64,000 nucleotides of DNA from SZUA-309 sp965233675 (GTDB lineage Bacteria > Pseudomonadota > Gammaproteobacteria > Pseudomonadales > Azotimanducaceae). This document shows, in pieces, positions 40,938 to 49,823 of the stretch. Each line of letters opens with the position of its first letter. The stretch's first letter is position 1. A model generated the notes under the pieces. It ran no database searches. It was not told where the DNA came from and saw nothing but the letters and a program-made list of their open reading frames with translations. The translations under genes were made by a program, and so were the position numbers. The stretch lies in contig OZ247498.1 of the NCBI GenBank assembly GCA_965233675.1, positions 1,488,001 to 1,552,000 of the forward strand, given 5' to 3'.

Positions 40938-42550
40938 CAGGAACCTCCTCTGTTCAGTGCGCTCTGAGTAACATGGGAACTATCCGGCACATCCGGCTGA
41001 CCGATCAGGCGTGGGGTGACGAACATGACCAGCTCGGTCCGTTGCTTGGCCTTGTACTGGCCTTTGAACAGACCACCAAGCCCCGGCACGCTGGCCAGTC
41101 CGAGGACGCCCCGGTCCGTATCGCTGCTGATGTCCTGGATGAGCCCGCCGATCACGATGGTGTTGCCGCTCTTCGTGCGCACCAGCGACGAAGACTGGCT
41201 CACATCCAGATTGGGTGCAGACGACACCACGTTGCCGGTGTCGTCCTTCACTTCACTGACGCTGGACACTCTCGTCACCACCGGCGACACATCCATGGTG
41301 ATCCAGCCATCAAGGGAGATCTGTGGCGTGATCGCGAGCACCACCCCTTCGGTGACCACCTGAGGCACATCAGTCGAGAACACCTGAGATCCGGCAGAGG
41401 TACTGTCGGTCAGCTGCTCACGACGGAAAAACGTCCTGTCTGTGCCGACCTTGATCAAGGCCGATTGATTGTTCAGCGTCCTGATTCTGGGTTGCGACAC
41501 CACCTCCACATCGCCCTGCTCTTCGAGGGCCGTGATGACGGCGGTCAGATTGTTTGCGCCATCAGAACCGATATCGGAAAACACCAGATTCACGGCATTG
41601 GACAGCGGCGCAAATCCGCCGGCAGGACTGTTCACCGTATTGTTGATGTTAAAGTCCCAGTTGCTGCCGGTGCGGGTATTCGAAACCAGTCGTGACCAGT
41701 CCACGCCGAGCGCGTAATCCTCTCTGAGCACCACCTGCACGATCTTCACGTCGATGTCCACCTGCCGGTAGATGGACTGATTGAGCTGGGTAACGAACCG
41801 GTCAACTTCCTCCACACGTCGATGCTGATCGGTAATCTGGATCATGCCGGCCAGACGATTCACCACCAGCCGACCGGACTCGGAGACGATCTGTGCGAGT
41901 TGCATCTCAACCTCGTCCCAGAAGTCCACTTTGTCCACCTGCTCGATGGTCATGGCTCCGGCGGTGTTGTCCGAGCCACTGCCCCCTGAACTGCTGCTAC
42001 CGCCGGAACTGGCACTGTCCACGCCGGAGCTGACCTGGGCCGAACTGCTGCCCGAGCCACTACGGACCAGGCGGATGTAGTCGATGGTGAACGTACGTGT
42101 CTCCGTGGACTTCACACGAATCAGGCTGCCCTGCCGGTCGAAGTAGTAGCCCCTGCTGTCGAGCAGCGCGGACATGGCCTCGGCGAATGGCAGATTGGCG
42201 AAATCCACGTTAACCACACCGTCAACCGCCTCATCCACCACCAGATTAAGCGCATATGCTTCGCCGAACAGTTCGAGCGCCCGCTTCAGGGGCAGGTTGT
42301 CGGCAGCGAAAGTGAACAGAGGTTCACTGGCCTGCTCGGGTACAATCGGGCGGGTCTGGGGCCAGGCAATCCGGTCGGCAACCGGCAATGACGCCTGTGC
42401 CGGTGCTGTGACCGTTGCCGGTGGTGGCTCACGCTCGGGTGGGACGGCTGTGGTATTCGAACACCCCGTCACCACCGCCAGGAGCACGCCGAGGCCACAC
42501 AGCCGCCTGACACTGCTCAATGTTGTCGTATGCTTGTTTCTCATCGTCAC
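40937..42550 (-). CDS. mshL: MSHA-type pilus secretin MshL
   Basis: A 537-residue lipoprotein (lipobox VVTGCS near residue 29) forming the outer-membrane pilus pore. Residues about 60-160 are the STN/secretin-N-type domain, then a 30-residue Ser/Gly-rich linker (SSGSSSAQVSSG...SSSSGG), and the secretin channel ends with VQVVLREDYALGVDW, GDVEVVSQPRIRTLNNQSALIKVGTDRTFF and a VGTD/GGLIQDISSD terminus. The order and size match MshL. The flanking genes encode the remaining assembly machine. Confidence 0.92.
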   Translation of the reverse strand: MTMRNKHTTTLSSVRRLCGLGVLLAVVTGCSNTTAVPPEREPPPATVTAPAQASLPVADRIAWPQTRPIVPEQASEPLFTFAADNLPLKRALELFGEAYALNLVVDEAVDGVVNVDFANLPFAEAMSALLDSRGYYFDRQGSLIRVKSTETRTFTIDYIRLVRSGSGSSSAQVSSGVDSASSGGSSSSGGSGSDNTAGAMTIEQVDKVDFWDEVEMQLAQIVSESGRLVVNRLAGMIQITDQHRRVEEVDRFVTQLNQSIYRQVDIDVKIVQVVLREDYALGVDWSRLVSNTRTGSNWDFNINNTVNSPAGGFAPLSNAVNLVFSDIGSDGANNLTAVITALEEQGDVEVVSQPRIRTLNNQSALIKVGTDRTFFRREQLTDSTSAGSQVFSTDVPQVVTEGVVLAITPQISLDGWITMDVSPVVTRVSSVSEVKDDTGNVVSSAPNLDVSQSSSLVRTKSGNTIVIGGLIQDISSDTDRGVLGLASVPGLGGLFKGQYKAKQRTELVMFVTPRLIGQPDVPDSSHVTQSALNRGGS

Positions 42551-42578
42551 CTACATCCTTTCAGGTGTGCTTCATCAT

Positions 42579-43214
42579 TCAGCCGCCAGGCTCGGGGCTG
42601 TGTATCGGTCCGGCCAGATCAGCCATGCCGCCAGGCACGTCTTCGTCTTCGTTCTCAACCGGACGCCAGACCGCCATATCGGCGACAGCCAGCCAGTGAC
42701 TCGCCGACCTGGAAGCGATACGCACGCCATCCGGAGCGATCCGTACGATCCTGTACGGACCGAGCAGATCGCCTTCCCGGACAATCTGATCATTCAGGAC
42801 CGCAAACAGTGAGTCCGGGCCCGCCACCAGCGCATCGAGTCGAGGAACCTCCGCTTGCGGCGGCACCTGGTACGACGGCGCGGCCACGGTACTGGCGATG
42901 GACGCAGCGCTGACACCGCTGAATGGATCCCGCCGTGGTACTTCGTTCCAGGTCAAGCGGCCGGACAGAACGGACTGCTCTGCCCGCCACATCCGGTCTT
43001 CATCGGTGCTGTTCGCCTGACTGCCGGCAGGTACGGTTGCAACCACCTCGAGCACGGCCGGGCCGTCCTCTTCCGGGAAATACTCGGGTGCTTCCACATC
43101 GCCGAAATCCGGTGTACTCAGGAACGGTGTGGCGACTGAACGCACGATCAGCAACCCGCTGCAGAGGGCCAGCCCGATGATGAACAGCCGATTGTTGAAG
43201 AGTTTTCGGATCAT
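42579..43214 (-). CDS. Predicted pilus assembly protein (MshK-like)
   Basis: A 211-residue protein with one N-terminal membrane helix (LFIIGLALCSGLLIVRSVA) and a periplasmic tail rich in Pro and acidic residues. It carries a GDLLGPYRIVRIAPDGVRIASRS segment, like PilP/GspC-type proteins that link inner-membrane platform to secretin. Its start overlaps the upstream stop (ATGA), and it sits just before MshL, the position of MshK. Role is inferred from position and topology; sequence similarity to known MshK is weak. Confidence 0.65.
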   Translation of the reverse strand: MIRKLFNNRLFIIGLALCSGLLIVRSVATPFLSTPDFGDVEAPEYFPEEDGPAVLEVVATVPAGSQANSTDEDRMWRAEQSVLSGRLTWNEVPRRDPFSGVSAASIASTVAAPSYQVPPQAEVPRLDALVAGPDSLFAVLNDQIVREGDLLGPYRIVRIAPDGVRIASRSASHWLAVADMAVWRPVENEDEDVPGGMADLAGPIHSPEPGG

Positions 43215-43900
43215 CGGCTGCCTCCGGGAATTGCGTCCACCCAGACATGCACGGTGGTGTCGAAGCTCTGAATCGACTGCCCGTCTGAAACGACGGCTGC
43301 ATCGATGATCTCGAGATGCCAGCGGGTGCCCACAATCTCTCCCAGCAGATTCAGCACCCGCTGGTACGTGTTGTCGTTCGCCCCCGGGCGGGGTCGGATA
43401 CTCAATGTGATCGGCACCTCCCCGACGTCTCTGATCTGTGCGGCTACGGTCTCGTGCATCACATAGGTCAAGAGCAGATCCTGCCGCCTTGCGGCCTCTG
43501 CCTGTGCCGACAGCCAGCTGGCAAGACTGGCGTAGTCACTGAAAATGCTCGTTTCCGCCGACGAAATCTCATCGAGCAGTTTTCTGAGTTCGTCCCTGGA
43601 GTAATGCTCGGTGAGCGCTTCGTACTCCCGCTCGAGCGCCGCGCGTTCGCTGATGAGTGCATAGGTAGCATCGAAGGTTTCGAACCGGCTGGTCATGTTC
43701 CAGTAGATGAAGGCAATGCACGCAGCCGATACCAGGGCATAGAAAACCCAACCCAGAACGCTCGACTCGATCTGTTCAGCCTGCCAGTCGACAAGCTGAC
43801 GCATCCGCGGAACGGTGCCGGGCGGTGGCGGTTCCGGTCGTGGTGACTGACGCCGTTCGGGCTCCCCGGTGGGAATCAGTTCCAGTTCTTCGGCAATCAT
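43211..43900 (-). CDS. Predicted pilus assembly protein (MshJ/PilO-like)
   Basis: A 229-residue protein. The frame opens upstream, but ATG 43900 overlaps the MshI stop (ATGA). One transmembrane helix (VFYALVSAACIAFIYW) follows a Pro-rich cytoplasmic tail, and a coiled coil (ERAALEREYEALTEHYSRDELRKLLDEISSA) and C-terminal ferredoxin-like domain follow. This topology is that of PilO/GspM-like proteins. It would form the inner-membrane alignment complex with MshI. Confidence 0.7.
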   Translation of the reverse strand: MIAEELELIPTGEPERRQSPRPEPPPPGTVPRMRQLVDWQAEQIESSVLGWVFYALVSAACIAFIYWNMTSRFETFDATYALISERAALEREYEALTEHYSRDELRKLLDEISSAETSIFSDYASLASWLSAQAEAARRQDLLLTYVMHETVAAQIRDVGEVPITLSIRPRPGANDNTYQRVLNLLGEIVGTRWHLEIIDAAVVSDGQSIQSFDTTVHVWVDAIPGGSR

Positions 43901-45285
43901 CTGAGCGTCCCCGTCAGCCGGAAACCGACAGCACCATCCATGGCAGCACCACCACTCTTCAACTGTTCCATCCAGCCATGGCGCCAGCTTTGTGTGATCT
44001 GTGCGTTCCATGGCGGCTGCTTCAACCGGGATTCGAGCAATTCGAACTCCGCGGGCGCAAGATCGAAAGGCAGTTCGGTGCTGCCGGTCAGCTCAATGGT
44101 CCAGTGTGTATCCTCGCGAACCACATTGGCATTCAGCAGCACCAGGCCATCCGGCACGATCTCGCCCAGATGACTGAGAAAGAGCGCCGGCAGATTGAAC
44201 GCATCCGCCGTGAGCTGGTTCAGTCGAAGCTGTTCAAGATCGAATGCCCGGAGTTCCTCTTCCAGGTGCAGGATGTCCTGTTCCAGGTTGACGATGTCTG
44301 AGCGGATGGTCTCCGCGTCCAGCGCCTTGGTGGTAATCAGCCACTGGACCAGGGCACCCATGACCGCGGCAGCGCCGAACAGACTGAATCCGGTCAGCAC
44401 TGCGGCCCGCATCAGACTCTTCCGGCTGACCGCGCGGCGGGCAAGCCGGGGAACGAAATTACTGTCGAGCCGTTGTGACAAGCCGGCCACCTCGGCCATC
44501 CAGAAATCCGTGCCGGTGGCGGTTTCATCCACGCTGACCGGACAATCCAGATCACGCTCAAAAGCGTCGATAACCACCTCTGCGTAGGCGCCCATCACCC
44601 AGGCCTGATCCGGGCGCAGGCTGATGCGTTGCTTGACGTAGCCGATGGTCCGATTCACGTCCACCACAAGGCGGTCGATGTTGTCGTTCTGCCAGGAATA
44701 CTGCAGCTCGCGAACAAAGAGCACTTCACCGTCGCCATAGGCAACCACCAGCTGCACCCGCTCGGCAAACAGCGCGATCATCAGCAGAACGTCCTGCTTG
44801 TCCGCCTCGAGCTTGGGCACATGCTCCGAAATGATCTCGGTCAGCGGCACCAGTCGTTTCGGTGTCAGGTAGTACTCACCGCAGATCCGGATCACCGCCT
44901 CGACCACCCGCTGCGGCATCAGGTGCAGCAGCACCCCTTCCATCTTCTGCCCCGGCTTGGCCGGGTGATAGCACCAGGCGGCTTCATCGTCGAATGGCTT
45001 GCTCTGTTCGACCCGCAACGCCAGGTGTTTTTCCAGATCCCGCTTGCCCACCGGCGGCACTTCCAGAAATTCATGGGTATGCAGATCGTCCTCATAGGCG
45101 ATGGCCACATCACCGCCCCGGGGGAGATCGATGTGCTCACTGGCATCGAACATGGCACGGCTGAGCGAGGCCAGATCCGTTACCGGATAGGGAGCGCTCC
45201 ACTGCTCCACACTCCTGCCTCCGGCGAACCGGGAAATCAGAAACTCACCGTAGATCCATTCGATTCCGAAGCGGGTATTGCTCAT
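43897..45285 (-). CDS. MSHA-type pilus protein MshI (PilM/PilN-like fusion)
   Basis: A 462-residue protein. The first 270 residues look like an actin-like PilM domain (FGIEWIYGEFLISRF, DVAIAYEDD, FDDEAAWCYHP, LLMIALFAERVQLVVAYGDGEVLFVRE). Residues about 295-320 are a transmembrane helix (AAVLTGFSLFGAAAVMGALVQWL), followed by a coiled coil and a PilN-like periplasmic domain. Such PilM-PilN fusion fits MshI. ATGA overlaps on both sides show tight coupling. Cytoplasmic recruitment platform of the ATPase is inference. Confidence 0.82.
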   Translation of the reverse strand: MSNTRFGIEWIYGEFLISRFAGGRSVEQWSAPYPVTDLASLSRAMFDASEHIDLPRGGDVAIAYEDDLHTHEFLEVPPVGKRDLEKHLALRVEQSKPFDDEAAWCYHPAKPGQKMEGVLLHLMPQRVVEAVIRICGEYYLTPKRLVPLTEIISEHVPKLEADKQDVLLMIALFAERVQLVVAYGDGEVLFVRELQYSWQNDNIDRLVVDVNRTIGYVKQRISLRPDQAWVMGAYAEVVIDAFERDLDCPVSVDETATGTDFWMAEVAGLSQRLDSNFVPRLARRAVSRKSLMRAAVLTGFSLFGAAAVMGALVQWLITTKALDAETIRSDIVNLEQDILHLEEELRAFDLEQLRLNQLTADAFNLPALFLSHLGEIVPDGLVLLNANVVREDTHWTIELTGSTELPFDLAPAEFELLESRLKQPPWNAQITQSWRHGWMEQLKSGGAAMDGAVGFRLTGTLR

Positions 45286-46094
45286 GATCGCTCCCAGAAC
45301 CAGGTGCTGCCATCGGTGGTGTAGTGCACGGCCATGTCTTCAGCGATGAGCGTGCTCGTGTTGGAACTTCCAGATGGATACGGCGAAAAGAATACGGACA
45401 GTCTGGAACTGGTCAGCACATAACGGGTCAGGGTCCCGTCCACGCCGGAAAACGCGGCAGGTACCGGAATACTGCTGCCGCTTTCCAGAGCGTACGCCGG
45501 CTGCTGGCTGTGACTGTTGATCAGCAGCAGGCGATGAAAGTGGCCGGCAAGGTTGAGCCGTTCCACCTTCACCTTCGTACCTTCCAGCACGACCGCTCCA
45601 GCGGTCTGATCCCAGATCGCAGAGAAATCGGCGGCCGTTCTCGGCGGATTCGGTGCGTTGCGGGTCAGATCCGAAACCAGCATGAGGCGTGGTGAGTAAG
45701 GCCGGCTCGTCAGCCCGGCAGTCTGGGTATACCCGGGAAACACAGCCTCGGAACTGGAGAAGAACTGCGGGTCAACATACAGGCGACGCTGGTAGCCACG
45801 AGGATTGAACGCCACGTCATCCCCCCCGAGGTCCGCGTAGGCAGCGATCGCCGCCGTCCAGTCCGCAACGGTTTCCCGAGGAATCTGTTTGTTCTGCAGC
45901 ACATGCTGTTCCAGCGCGTTCATGAGGGAGCGGACGTTGCCCTCCTCCTGTGCCGCGTAGGCGCGATCAATGCCATCGGTCACGCTCGGCGCCAGCACCG
46001 CCGCCAGGATCGCGATGATCGCCATGGCGCCGATCAGTTCCAAGATGGTGAAACCCTGCTGGGCCTGACGCCTGGTGCAGTTCGAGGCGGCCAT
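45282..46094 (-). CDS. Type IV prepilin-like protein with long leader
   Basis: A 270-residue protein. After a 14-residue leader ending AQQG, the N-methylation/peptidase site is FTILELIGAMAIIAIL (F+1, E+5), the class III signal of prepilins. The C-terminal part is beta-rich (ADFSAIWDQTAGAVVLEGTK...), longer than major pilins, so it may be a minor or tip pilin like MshB/MshO. It overlaps MshG's stop (TGATG) and MshI's start. Confidence 0.85.
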   Translation of the reverse strand: MAASNCTRRQAQQGFTILELIGAMAIIAILAAVLAPSVTDGIDRAYAAQEEGNVRSLMNALEQHVLQNKQIPRETVADWTAAIAAYADLGGDDVAFNPRGYQRRLYVDPQFFSSSEAVFPGYTQTAGLTSRPYSPRLMLVSDLTRNAPNPPRTAADFSAIWDQTAGAVVLEGTKVKVERLNLAGHFHRLLLINSHSQQPAYALESGSSIPVPAAFSGVDGTLTRYVLTSSRLSVFFSPYPSGSSNTSTLIAEDMAVHYTTDGSTWFWERS

Positions 46095-47308
46095 CAGTGA
46101 CTCAGTCCTGACATGAGGCTGAACATGGGCAGAAAGACCGCGCCACCGATCAACCCGACGATGCCGATCAGGGTCAGCATGATGGCCGGCTCCAGCACGC
46201 CGAATGCGGCCTGGATCCGGCGCGGTATTTCTTCATCGAAACGGCGTGCTGCGTGTCCGAGCGCCTCATCCAGCCGCCCGGTTTCCTCTCCCACGATGAT
46301 CATTCTCAACACCATGGGCGATACGATCTGGTGGGCCCGCAGCGCCTGACTCACCTTCAAGCCATCTCTGACGGCATACTCGGCAGCCACCACCGCTTCC
46401 TCCATCACCCGGTTGTCCACCACACCCCGGCACAATTCCAGGGCCTGGAGAATGGGCACACCAGCGGCGATCATGAGCGACAGGTTGTGAGCAAATCGGG
46501 ACAGCACAAGCATGCGATTGATCGGACCGAACACAGGCACGCGCAGGAGGAGACCGTCGAAGAACAGTGTGGCATCGTCCACGTTCCGATAGGCAAATCG
46601 GGCACCGAACGCTGCCGCGATCAGGACCAGCGCGAGTATCCAGCCGTAATTCTGGGCCCACTCACCGATCAGGATCACAGCACGGGTGAGCAGTGGCAGA
46701 TCCAGACTCAGGTCTTCGAAAATGGTCGCGAAACGGGGCACCACGAAGGTCACCATCAGCACGATCAGCCCCGCCACGCCGGCGAGAATCATCGCCGGAT
46801 AGATCGTCGCCTGTTTCACGTCTGCCAGAAGTTTCTGCGTCCACTCCAGGTGTTCGGCCAGATCGCGGAATGCGACAGCCAGGTTGCCGCTGAATTCACC
46901 GGCGTTGATCAGATGGCGGCTCTGGGTATTGAAGATCCCGGGATATTTGGACATGGCATCGTGGATGGTGGAACCGGCATTCAGATTGAGTTCGATGTCT
47001 TCCAGCACCACCCGGAAGTGCTCATTTTCGGTTTCCTCCACCATGGCGCGGAAGGCATCCGCCGCCGTCACACCGGCCGCCAGTAATGAGGACATGCCGT
47101 ACAGAAACTCGATGAGCTCAGCCCGCGAGACTTTGCCGGACGCGGCTGCATGCTTCCGGCTGCCGCTGCTGGCCGTGATGAGCCAGTAGCCGACCTCCCG
47201 CAACCGGCGCTCGAGCGCCAGTTCATTGTCAGCCGCCATGACCCCCCGGGTGGCATGGCCACTGGCATCGACGGCGTGATAGGAATACTCGGGCATGGTT
47301 CCATTCAC
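46094..47308 (-). CDS. mshG: MSHA-type platform protein MshG (GspF/PilC family)
   Basis: A 404-residue inner-membrane protein with two GspF domains (residues about 60-185 and 265-385). Three transmembrane helices lie near 165-190 (LAGVAGLIVLMVTFVVP), 215-235 (ILALVLIAAAFGARFAY) and 375-395 (MLTLIGIVGLIGGAVFLPMFSL). GspF proteins organise pilin extrusion above the ATPase. It overlaps the ATPase stop by four bases and the prepilin start by TGATG. Confidence 0.93.
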   Translation of the reverse strand: MNGTMPEYSYHAVDASGHATRGVMAADNELALERRLREVGYWLITASSGSRKHAAASGKVSRAELIEFLYGMSSLLAAGVTAADAFRAMVEETENEHFRVVLEDIELNLNAGSTIHDAMSKYPGIFNTQSRHLINAGEFSGNLAVAFRDLAEHLEWTQKLLADVKQATIYPAMILAGVAGLIVLMVTFVVPRFATIFEDLSLDLPLLTRAVILIGEWAQNYGWILALVLIAAAFGARFAYRNVDDATLFFDGLLLRVPVFGPINRMLVLSRFAHNLSLMIAAGVPILQALELCRGVVDNRVMEEAVVAAEYAVRDGLKVSQALRAHQIVSPMVLRMIIVGEETGRLDEALGHAARRFDEEIPRRIQAAFGVLEPAIMLTLIGIVGLIGGAVFLPMFSLMSGLSH

Positions 47309-49032
47309 CGCACGATGCGGAGCACCTCTTCGATGGTCGTCAGGCCATTGAGTGCCTTACCCACGCCGTCTTCCAGCATCGTCTTCATACCACCCTTCCG
47401 GGCGATCTGTTCCAGTTCGGTGGTCGATGCTTCGTCCACAATCGCCTGATGGAAGGTCTCGTCGATGACCATCACCTCGTAGATCGCCTGCCGGCCCTTG
47501 TAGCCCATGTTCCTGCAGGCATCGCAGCCGGCGCCTTTGAACAACTGGAGCGGGCCGTCGTAGCTGCCGAGCAGGTGTTCGAGACCGAACTTGGCAAACT
47601 CTGCCTCGGGGTCAGCGACGGGTTCCTTGCAGCGTTCGCAGATACGGCGAATCAATCGCTGGCCGATGACGGCGGAGAGCGCCGCGGGCAGGAGATAGCG
47701 TTCCACGCCCATGTCGATCAACCGTGGGATAACGCCGACGGCCGTGTTGGTATGCAATGTGGACAGGACCAGGTGGCCGGTCAGGGCCGCCCGCGTAGCG
47801 AGCTGTGCGGTTTCTCTGTCCCGGATCTCACCCACCAGGATCACATCCGGATCCTGACGGAGCAGTGCTCGAAGGCCGCTGGCGAAGTCCATGCCCACTT
47901 CCGGGCGGATCTGCGTCTGACGGATATTGCCCATGGCATATTCGATGGGATCTTCCAGCGTGAAGACGCTGCGGGCGGCGGCATCCACCTGCGACAGCGC
48001 TGTGTACAGCGTGGTGGTCTTACCGCTGCCGGTCGGTCCGGTGACCAGAACCATGCCGTACGGCCGTTGCATGATGGCGCCGAAGCGATCCCGATCATCA
48101 CTGCTGAACCCGAGGTATTCGAGCGACAGGGTTACGGCGTCGGTGTTCAGAATCCGCAGCACCACACTTTCGCCATGATTGGTCGGCAGCGTGGAGACTC
48201 GCAGATCCACCTCCGTCTGACCGGTCGCAAAACGGATGCGGCCGTCCTGAGGCGAGCGCTTTTCGGTGATATCCAGACCGGCCAGCAGCTTGATGCGTGC
48301 GATCAGCGCCGGTTGTATCGGTTTGGGAACCAGCACCTCCTGGTGCAGCACACCATCCACACGGAGTCTGATCCGCAGGATTCTGTCATCCGGTTCCACG
48401 TGGATGTCCGTGGCTTTCTGCTTGATACCCAGAGAGAGAATCTGATCCACCAGACGGATCATGGGCGAGCCTTCGGACAGATCCTCGTCACCCGCTTCCG
48501 TATCCACACCATCGCGCATGATGCGATCGATGGTCTGGTTGATGCTCTGACCCTGCGCGAAGTGCAGCGCCAGGGCTTCGAGGATGTCGGACTCTGCCGC
48601 CGTTACCACCCGGACCAGGAGTCCGGTGGATTTTTCGATCTTGTCGATGGCGACCACATCGAAGGCATCCGCCAGGGCAATGGTCAGGGTGTTACCGTCT
48701 TTCTCGAGCGGCACCACCCGATGCCGCCGGGCAGTGTCGTAATCGACAAGGGCCATCACTTCCGGGTCGATGTCGGCGCCGAGCACGTCGACGACCTGGG
48801 TCTTGGCCTCGGTCGCCAGCGCATCGGTGATCACCCCAGGGGCAACGAAACCGAGATCGATGAGGACTTCGCCAAGTTTACGGCGCTGACGCTTCTGCTC
48901 CCGCAGCGCCAGGTCCAGCTGCTGCTCGTCGATCAGGCCCTGGTCGAGCAACCGCTGGCCCAGCGGCTTGGCTGGGGTTTCGGTGCTCTCAACCTGGCCA
49001 CGATCGTCCATGATCGTCGCTTCAGACGGCAT
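47305..49032 (-). CDS. mshE: MSHA-type assembly ATPase MshE (GspE/PilB family)
   Basis: A 575-residue AAA-like secretion ATPase. The N-terminal MshEN domain (residues 20-160, GQRLLDQGLIDEQQLDLALREQ) binds cyclic di-GMP in Vibrio and Pseudomonas MshE homologues, so regulation by c-di-GMP is plausible. Walker A is GPTGSGKTTTLY, Walker B DVILVGEIRD, with the Asp box, and the zinc cysteines CERCKEP and CDACRNMGYKGR near 490-535. ATP hydrolysis powers pilus extension. Overlaps mshG by ATGA. Confidence 0.94.
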   Translation of the reverse strand: MPSEATIMDDRGQVESTETPAKPLGQRLLDQGLIDEQQLDLALREQKRQRRKLGEVLIDLGFVAPGVITDALATEAKTQVVDVLGADIDPEVMALVDYDTARRHRVVPLEKDGNTLTIALADAFDVVAIDKIEKSTGLLVRVVTAAESDILEALALHFAQGQSINQTIDRIMRDGVDTEAGDEDLSEGSPMIRLVDQILSLGIKQKATDIHVEPDDRILRIRLRVDGVLHQEVLVPKPIQPALIARIKLLAGLDITEKRSPQDGRIRFATGQTEVDLRVSTLPTNHGESVVLRILNTDAVTLSLEYLGFSSDDRDRFGAIMQRPYGMVLVTGPTGSGKTTTLYTALSQVDAAARSVFTLEDPIEYAMGNIRQTQIRPEVGMDFASGLRALLRQDPDVILVGEIRDRETAQLATRAALTGHLVLSTLHTNTAVGVIPRLIDMGVERYLLPAALSAVIGQRLIRRICERCKEPVADPEAEFAKFGLEHLLGSYDGPLQLFKGAGCDACRNMGYKGRQAIYEVMVIDETFHQAIVDEASTTELEQIARKGGMKTMLEDGVGKALNGLTTIEEVLRIVR

Positions 49033-49042
49033 ATCGGCGGGC

Positions 49043-49624
49043 TTAGACTTTGCTGATGTAGATCAGAAGGGAGTGCGCGTGATCACTGTTCACGCCATAG
49101 CGCTTAACCCTGCCACCGGCATTCCAGGCATCGTCGCCGGACTCTACGCTGCCATCGTTGTCGAAAATATCGCTGATGGCCTTCGCTTCCTCGTCCGTGA
49201 CCTGATCAACCCGGATGAGGGCGACGTTGGTCGTATCCGCCGTGCCATCGCCATCCAGATCGAACTGATAGTTGGCATTTGAACTCACCAGAACGGCGGC
49301 ATACGCGCCTTCCGTGAAGGGATTACCCAGATCCTTTTCCATGTAGGGGCCGTCCCAGCCATCTACCGGCGAACTGGCGTCATTCTTCATCAGACGCTTG
49401 TTCCGATCCCGGTTATCCGACGGGATATGGGTCGGGAAGTCACCGGTATCTTCGTAATACTGGGCGACCGCGCCTTTGACCATGTTCACGTCTTCCACGA
49501 AAGCTGTGACTCTGGCATTGCGGATGGCATCGAAGATCATGGGCGTGGCGACGGAGACCAGGATGGCGATCACCGCCATGACGCCGATCATCTCCATCAG
49601 GGTGAAACCGCGTTGCTTGTTCAT
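49043..49624 (-). CDS. Major-type type IV prepilin (MshA-like)
   Basis: A 193-residue pilin. Its class III signal has a short leader MNKQRG before FTLMEMIGVMAVIAILVSV (F+1, E+5). The C-terminal pilin domain carries few cysteines, unlike disulfide-closed MshA pilins. It is the first gene of the operon, preceded by AAAGGAG at ATG 49624. Between 49625 and 49823 is a 200-bp gap that should hold the operon promoter; a GCCCGT/ACGGGC dyad at 49674-49694 is the only structure I noticed there. Confidence 0.85.
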   Translation of the reverse strand: MNKQRGFTLMEMIGVMAVIAILVSVATPMIFDAIRNARVTAFVEDVNMVKGAVAQYYEDTGDFPTHIPSDNRDRNKRLMKNDASSPVDGWDGPYMEKDLGNPFTEGAYAAVLVSSNANYQFDLDGDGTADTTNVALIRVDQVTDEEAKAISDIFDNDGSVESGDDAWNAGGRVKRYGVNSDHAHSLLIYISKV

Positions 49625-49823
49625 ATTGTCAACTCCTTTGACACAAGAAATAACCTTCCCAAACCAGGGGGATGCCCGTTCAAGTCGGACGGGCGACGCG
49701 TTTCTTGAGTGCAGGGTTCACAAAACAGATGAGCGTGGACCTATGAGCGACGAGCGGCAGGTAACTGGCGCCCACCGCCCTTCGGCAATCGCTGATCGAG
49801 CCGGTCCCGGGCTCGGATCGGGT

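Noticed and set aside
49674..49694. GCCCGT/ACGGGC dyad considered as the terminator of the nitronate monooxygenase gene
   Set aside because: Six-base stem, nine-base loop and no T-run; not strong enough to call.
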